A stretch of DNA of 64,000 nt, taken from the NCBI RefSeq assembly GCF_004353505.1, contig NZ_SMNQ01000001.1, positions 1 to 64,000 on the forward strand, given 5' to 3'. The position numbers were made by a program, and so were the translations under genes. Shown one piece after another: positions 60,986 to 64,000 of the stretch. This DNA comes from Streptomyces sp. WAC05374. Lineage in GTDB: Bacteria; Actinomycetota; Actinomycetes; Streptomycetales; Streptomycetaceae. Under the pieces are notes generated by a model that saw only the letters and a list, made by a program, of their open reading frames with translations, had not been told where the DNA came from and did not search any database. Every line of letters begins with the position of its first letter. The first letter of the stretch is position 1.

Positions 60986-61302
60986 CAATCGCGCCAGTAG
61001 CGGAGACGGGCCTCAGACCCGTTGATACGCACGATGCAATCCTTGAAGAGCCGCAACGGAGGCTGGCCGTCAACTACTGGAGCCAGCGTGAGCCCCAAAT
61101 CCTGCAACGGCTTGGCCAGGGCGACGAACCTGAGCCCATCAGGGTCAGGGCCCTCATAGGCCGCCCATGCCTCGAACAACGAACTCACGCTTTCCCAGCC
61201 CGGCCCCGGGGCGAAGCGCGCCAGGAAGAACGGCTGATCACAGCCATACTCACTGAGCTCACCGACCAGGACGTCTCCACGCAAGAGCTGCCATCGCGTC
61301 AC
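60985..61302 (-). CDS. Intact passenger gene of the IS5-type element
   Basis: A 105-residue protein from GTG 61302: TRWQLLRGDVLVGELSEYGC, DQPFFLARFAPGPGWESVSS, a LFEAWAAYEG segment, then DCIVRINGSEARLRYWRD. It is a compact alpha/beta protein without a signal peptide, membrane helix or known catalytic motif. The frame is intact although the transposase beside it is wrecked, which suggests it is maintained for its own function or arrived later. It lies antisense to and just past the transposase, inside the inverted repeats. Function unknown; accessory regulator, host-benefit and toxin/immunity roles are all possible. Confidence 0.6.
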   Translation of the reverse strand: MTRWQLLRGDVLVGELSEYGCDQPFFLARFAPGPGWESVSSLFEAWAAYEGPDPDGLRFVALAKPLQDLGLTLAPVVDGQPPLRLFKDCIVRINGSEARLRYWRD

Positions 61303-61390
61303 CTGATGCCCCCGTCCCCACCGCCCAGTCGCGTCCGCATCATCGCAGCGCGCAACTCTCTGGCCAAGCGTTTCATTCTGAAACGATCAG

Positions 61391-62192
61391 CTAGCCTGCC
61401 TGACTTGGGAGCGCATCTGCGCCGACGCACTCTTCGGACCGGCCTGAGCAGCCACCGTGTGTGCTGGTCAGGCCTGGTTCCGGGCCCTGGCCATGGCCGA
61501 CAAGCCCAACGGCACGTTCGATCAGACGTGGGATCCGCTCCGGAATTGCAGTTCCTCGTGCACCAGCGCCATGACCGGCACCTGACGCGGCAGCCCGTCA
61601 GCTCCCAGGACGCCGAAGAAGGCGGCGGCGAAGAAGACCCCGGTCCGAAAGCCCCGCAAGGCGAGCTGAGGCGCGCCCCGCTGGTCAGCCCAGACAGTCC
61701 AGCATCCCCAGCCCGGTATCCGGCTGTCAGGTCCCGCACGCCTTCAGGTCGTCCCCGGCCTGGGCAGCCGTCCTATCCGTTGGGCTCCGGGTGCAGTATC
61801 TCCGCCGTAACCGCCCCGCTCCACCTCGTACCGGTTCAGGCCGAACCGCTGCGCATGGATGCGGCTCTGTGCGCGCCTGCTCTTGATCGCCTTCCACGTC
61901 GCGGTTCTTAAATCCACCCGTCGGCCGGCGGCGCGAACCGCCCCACCCAAGCAACCCTCCGGGCGGGATCCACAGGGCATACCCTCGCCCCCGGATCTGG
62001 TCGATGCCTGCGAGAAGGTCCGTCCATGGCGCGGCTACTCGCCGGGCTGGACCAGCACTACTCCACGTCGCTCGCCCCGCCCGCTTCAAGCCGCGCCTTG
62101 CCGTCTTAAGGTAAGCGGGGGTGAGGGTGCCGTGTCCGTCGTGGGGCTGCGCCCTCCCCTGCTTGGCGGCGACTGGCTGCAATGGAGTCTGA
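61391..62192. other. Long gap after the IS5-type element
   Basis: About 800 bp with no gene that can be supported. Short coding-like strings occur on both strands (for example AMADKPNGTFDQTWDPL near 61500 and LLAGIDQIRGRGYALWIPPG on the minus strand near 62000), suggesting decayed genes. No RNA or repeat recognised. Confidence 0.35.
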
Positions 62193-62642
62193 ATGAGTTC
62201 TGGGTATGAAATAGGTCGCCGTCTGAGCGGAGTGGCCACGGTGGCTCTCCTCGTATTCGGCCTCTCCGGCTGTGCGCTGCTAGGTGATGATCGGCCGCGT
62301 TCGACCGCCCTCAAGGAGCGCGAGCTGAAGGTGACTGAGTTGGTCGGCGGTTGGGAGGGAGAAGGAGGCGCGCGTCTCACAATGACCGAGCGAGACCAGC
62401 GTTTCGTGGCCAAGGGGTTGCAGGCGGACAAGCCGGAACAAGACGGCCTGCCCGTCGATACGGACGGGCGGGTGAGCGGGAAGGGCACCTGGTCGTTCGA
62501 CAAGTACACGGCTGGGTATCAAGTCGACCTGCATTTCCAGGGGCCTGGCGATCTGACGCTCACCGTGGCGGAGCTGGATGGCGAGCTCGTCATCTCAAGC
62601 TACGTCAACGACGGCGACGAGTTCCTGCTGCACCGCTCCTGA
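62193..62642 (+). CDS. Putative lipoprotein
   Basis: A 149-residue exported lipoprotein. The N-terminus is basic-hydrophobic and ends in a lipobox LSGC (Cys27) after VALLVFGLSG, so signal peptidase II processing and membrane anchoring are expected. The mature part is a small beta-rich domain (LVGGWEGEGGARLTMTERDQ; GKGTWSFDKYTAGYQVDLHF; LTVAELDGELVISSYVNDGD) resembling the lipocalin-like or stress-response lipoproteins common in Streptomyces. GGAG precedes ATG 62193. No neighbour suggests a pathway. Confidence 0.75.
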   Translation: MSSGYEIGRRLSGVATVALLVFGLSGCALLGDDRPRSTALKERELKVTELVGGWEGEGGARLTMTERDQRFVAKGLQADKPEQDGLPVDTDGRVSGKGTWSFDKYTAGYQVDLHFQGPGDLTLTVAELDGELVISSYVNDGDEFLLHRS

Positions 62643-62866
62643 CCGCCATCCGCGCGGCGCGCCCAGGCGGTGCACCTCACCGAGTCGCCGGCCGCGCAGT
62701 GAGAGCAAGATTTCAGCCCGGTCACGGCGCGGACCCGGACGGCGCGAATCTGCGCGGCACGGGCCTGGCCGACATAGACACGAGCCCCGCCACGGGGGTT
62801 GAGCGACGGCCGGGCGTGCGTAAGGCCGGGTGACCGGTCCGCCGGCGCGCGCCCGGGCCCTGCAGG

Positions 62867-63220
62867 TCACAGGCGGGTGATGCGGCCCAGTGGTGCACGG
62901 GGTTCGCGGCGGGCCGGGATGCGGCCGGTGAGCAGGACGAGGCGGGTGGCCCGGTGACGCTGGTCGGCGTAGGGGGTCAGGAGTTGAAGCATGTCGGTGT
63001 CGTCGAGGTCGCGGCGGCCGGTGAGGACGTAGCCGATGTGGCCGGGCAGGTGGAGGTCGCCAAGGGTGAGGGCGTCGGGGGCGCCGTTGGAGCGTTGCAG
63101 GACCTCCGCGGCGGTCCATGGGCCGATGCCGGGGATCAGTTGCAGGCGCCACATGGCCTCGGGAAGGTTTATCGCGGCGGCTTCCTCTAGGCCGGGGTGC
63201 GTAGCGGCAAGCCCGCAGGA
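62867..63220 (-). pseudogene. DNA-3-methyladenine glycosylase (HhH-GPD), C-terminal fragment
   Basis: The frame ending at 62867 reads HPGLEEAAAINLPEAMWRLQ, then LIPGIGPWTAAEVLQR, DALTLGDLHLPGHIGYVLTG and LLTPYADQRHRATRLVLLTG. This is the helix-hairpin-helix (LIPGIGPWTA) and following Gly-Asp region of AlkA-type glycosylases; the catalytic Asp would be the D of LGDLHL. The N-terminal half of a normal ~290-residue protein is replaced by the DUF6233 cassette, so the gene is truncated. Confidence 0.7.
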
Positions 63221-63362
63221 GGAGAGGCCGAGGCGGAGAAGCGGGCAGGCCCGCACCGGGCTGAGGCAGGCCACGCGCGAGGCGGCCGCGACGGGGGCCT
63301 TGGACGTCGCCGAAGCCGCCTGACCCACCCCTTTGTACGACGGCTCCGACAGGACCAAAACT

Positions 63363-63761
63363 GTGTCCGACCCGCTGCCGCCCCCGTACCCGCCGGACAA
63401 CGAGCGGCTGGCCGACATCGAGACGTACCTGACCGTGCATCTAACGTACGTCCGCCAGGTGCGCGCGGCCGAAGCCCGGCGCTGCCAGATCCAGCAGCGC
63501 ACCGCCCCACCGCCCCCGCCGCCCTACCGGCTCCAGCGCGGCCTGGACGCCGCCCGCGCCGTCGTCCGGGTCCACCTCGGCGACTCCGCCATGGCGAAGA
63601 AGGCGCCCGGGGTGGACGACCTGACCGCCCGGCGCGCCCTGGTGGAGGGCGTCGAAGCGTGTGCGGTGTGCCGGCCCGACACCGAGTTGGGCCTGATCGA
63701 CGGGTGGAGGACCTCTCCCCCGCTTAGGCTGCGGTCGTCCGGCCGGACGGCGGGGCGGTGA
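63363..63761 (+). CDS. DUF6233-type protein, copy 2
   Basis: A 132-residue protein with the intact family pattern: PPPYPPDNERLADIETYLTV, AAEARRCQIQQRTAPPPPPP, LDAARAVVRVHLGDSAMAKK, then ARRALVEGVEACAVCRPDTE and LGLIDGW. This copy has the VHLGD strand that is scrambled in copy 1 (21808). The GTG at 63363 is equivalent to the copy 1 start, and about 40 bp of upstream sequence is also shared. The C-terminal extension after LIDGW is probably non-native. Function unknown. It is followed by a small CxxC protein gene, as in other Streptomyces accessory clusters. Confidence 0.65.
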   Translation: MSDPLPPPYPPDNERLADIETYLTVHLTYVRQVRAAEARRCQIQQRTAPPPPPPYRLQRGLDAARAVVRVHLGDSAMAKKAPGVDDLTARRALVEGVEACAVCRPDTELGLIDGWRTSPPLRLRSSGRTAGR

Positions 63762-63832
63762 GCCTCGGGTCGTGTTAGGCATCGTGGTCGGGGTGGCGGC
63801 GGATGTCGGCGTAGACCCGGGCTCTGCGTGCT

Positions 63833-64000
63833 GTGCCCACGGGTCCGGAGCAGCCCGAGGCGCTGGTGCAGCTCCTGGACTGGCGCCACGGCCCGCACTT
63901 CTGGCCGGCCGCCCCGTGCGTGCTGTGCGGCACCACCACACCGCTGAGGTCCCACGCCAAAGACCGTCTACAAGGTCTGCGCGGAGCTCTGGAATTCGCG
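63833..64000 (+). CDS. Small CxxC protein, partial and probably frameshifted
   Basis: A frame from GTG 63833 reads EALVQLLDWRHGPHFWPAAP then CVLCGTTTPLRSHA, the same CVLC-x-PLRSH block as the gene at 37743. After that the proper continuation (KTVYKVCAELWNS) is in the next frame, implying one extra A in CCAAAGACC near 63960. The gene runs off the window end. It appears paired with DUF6233 here. Possibly zinc-binding; function unknown. Confidence 0.5.
   Translation, partial: MPTGPEQPEALVQLLDWRHGPHFWPAAPCVLCGTTTPLRSHAKDRLQGLRGALEFA

Larger units (their letters stand above)
60111..61390 (+). mobile_element. IS5-type element with an antisense passenger gene
   Basis: A perfect 18-bp inverted repeat, CTGATCGTTTCAGAATGA at 60111-60128 and its complement at 61373-61390, bounds 1280 bp. 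Inside are a degenerate IS5-family transposase (plus strand) and an intact small gene (minus strand). Typical single-gene IS5 elements are about 850-900 bp, so the extra length is the passenger. Flanking target duplications are no longer clear (TTA left, CTA right). Confidence 0.75.

Overview
The window is high-GC actinobacterial DNA, almost certainly Streptomyces. Third codon positions are nearly all G or C, GTG starts and GTGA/ATGA stop-start overlaps are common, and the families seen (DUF6233, Fic-type TA pairs, chaplin-like and RHS/FG-GAP secreted proteins, actinobacterial IS5 elements) are typical of that genus. It reads as a chromosomal accessory region: three short metabolic blocks separated by insertion sequences, broken genes and conflict genes. 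No rRNA, tRNA or CRISPR array was recognised.

Layout. (1) 1-8.2 kb: the end of a Pfa-type iterative fatty-acid/polyketide locus, with PfaD enoyl reductase (partial), a KS-AT-ACP-KR synthase, a free-standing dehydratase and an extended SDR reductase, translationally coupled and lacking the usual ACP array. (2) 8.5-16 kb: decayed genes (VOC, Sua5 and MFS remnants), a few hypothetical proteins, a beta-carbonic anhydrase and the first of two Fic/Doc-like toxin-antitoxin cassettes. (3) 16.4-21.4 kb: a compact operon of HAD phosphatase, ribulose-5-P epimerase, SDR, transaldolase, MFS sugar transporter and ABM protein, probably for uptake and pentose-phosphate processing of an unusual sugar. (4) 21.8-28 kb: DUF6233, a secreted lipase, a PIG-L/NUDIX fusion frame, a chaplin-like peptide, and a LysR gene divergent from an allene-oxide-cyclase-barrel protein.

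(5) 28.1-30.6 kb: two related 869-bp IS5-type elements in opposite orientation sharing one TA target, next to a second Fic/Doc-like cassette that repeats the first, including its 16-bp operator palindrome at the same 8-nt distance from the start codon. (6) 31.2-46.2 kb is the most interesting part, a defence-island-like stretch. A small two-helix membrane protein ends in a short motif that is repeated at the start of the overlapping NB-ARC/TPR (NLR-like) gene, which suggests an amyloid-type signalling pair. Further on lie a frameshifted SIR2 gene and a 1403-residue P-loop NTPase with a C-terminal PD-(D/E)XK nuclease. TniA-type transposase and recombinase remnants are interspersed.

(7) 47-59.4 kb: an IS427-like element with a slippery heptamer, then an RHS polymorphic toxin with a Hint domain, a nuclease-like tip and an adjacent putative immunity gene, divergent from a large secreted FG-GAP protein. 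(8) 59.5-64 kb: small membrane and lipoproteins, an IS5-type element whose inverted repeats also enclose an intact antisense passenger gene, an AlkA-type glycosylase fragment, and a second DUF6233 gene followed by a small CxxC protein.

Several genes (VOC, MFS, MarR, SIR2, the last CxxC protein) are broken by single-base or few-base indels. They may be real pseudogenes or uncorrected sequencing indels; the sequence alone cannot tell. All family assignments are by eye from motifs and protein character, with no database search.
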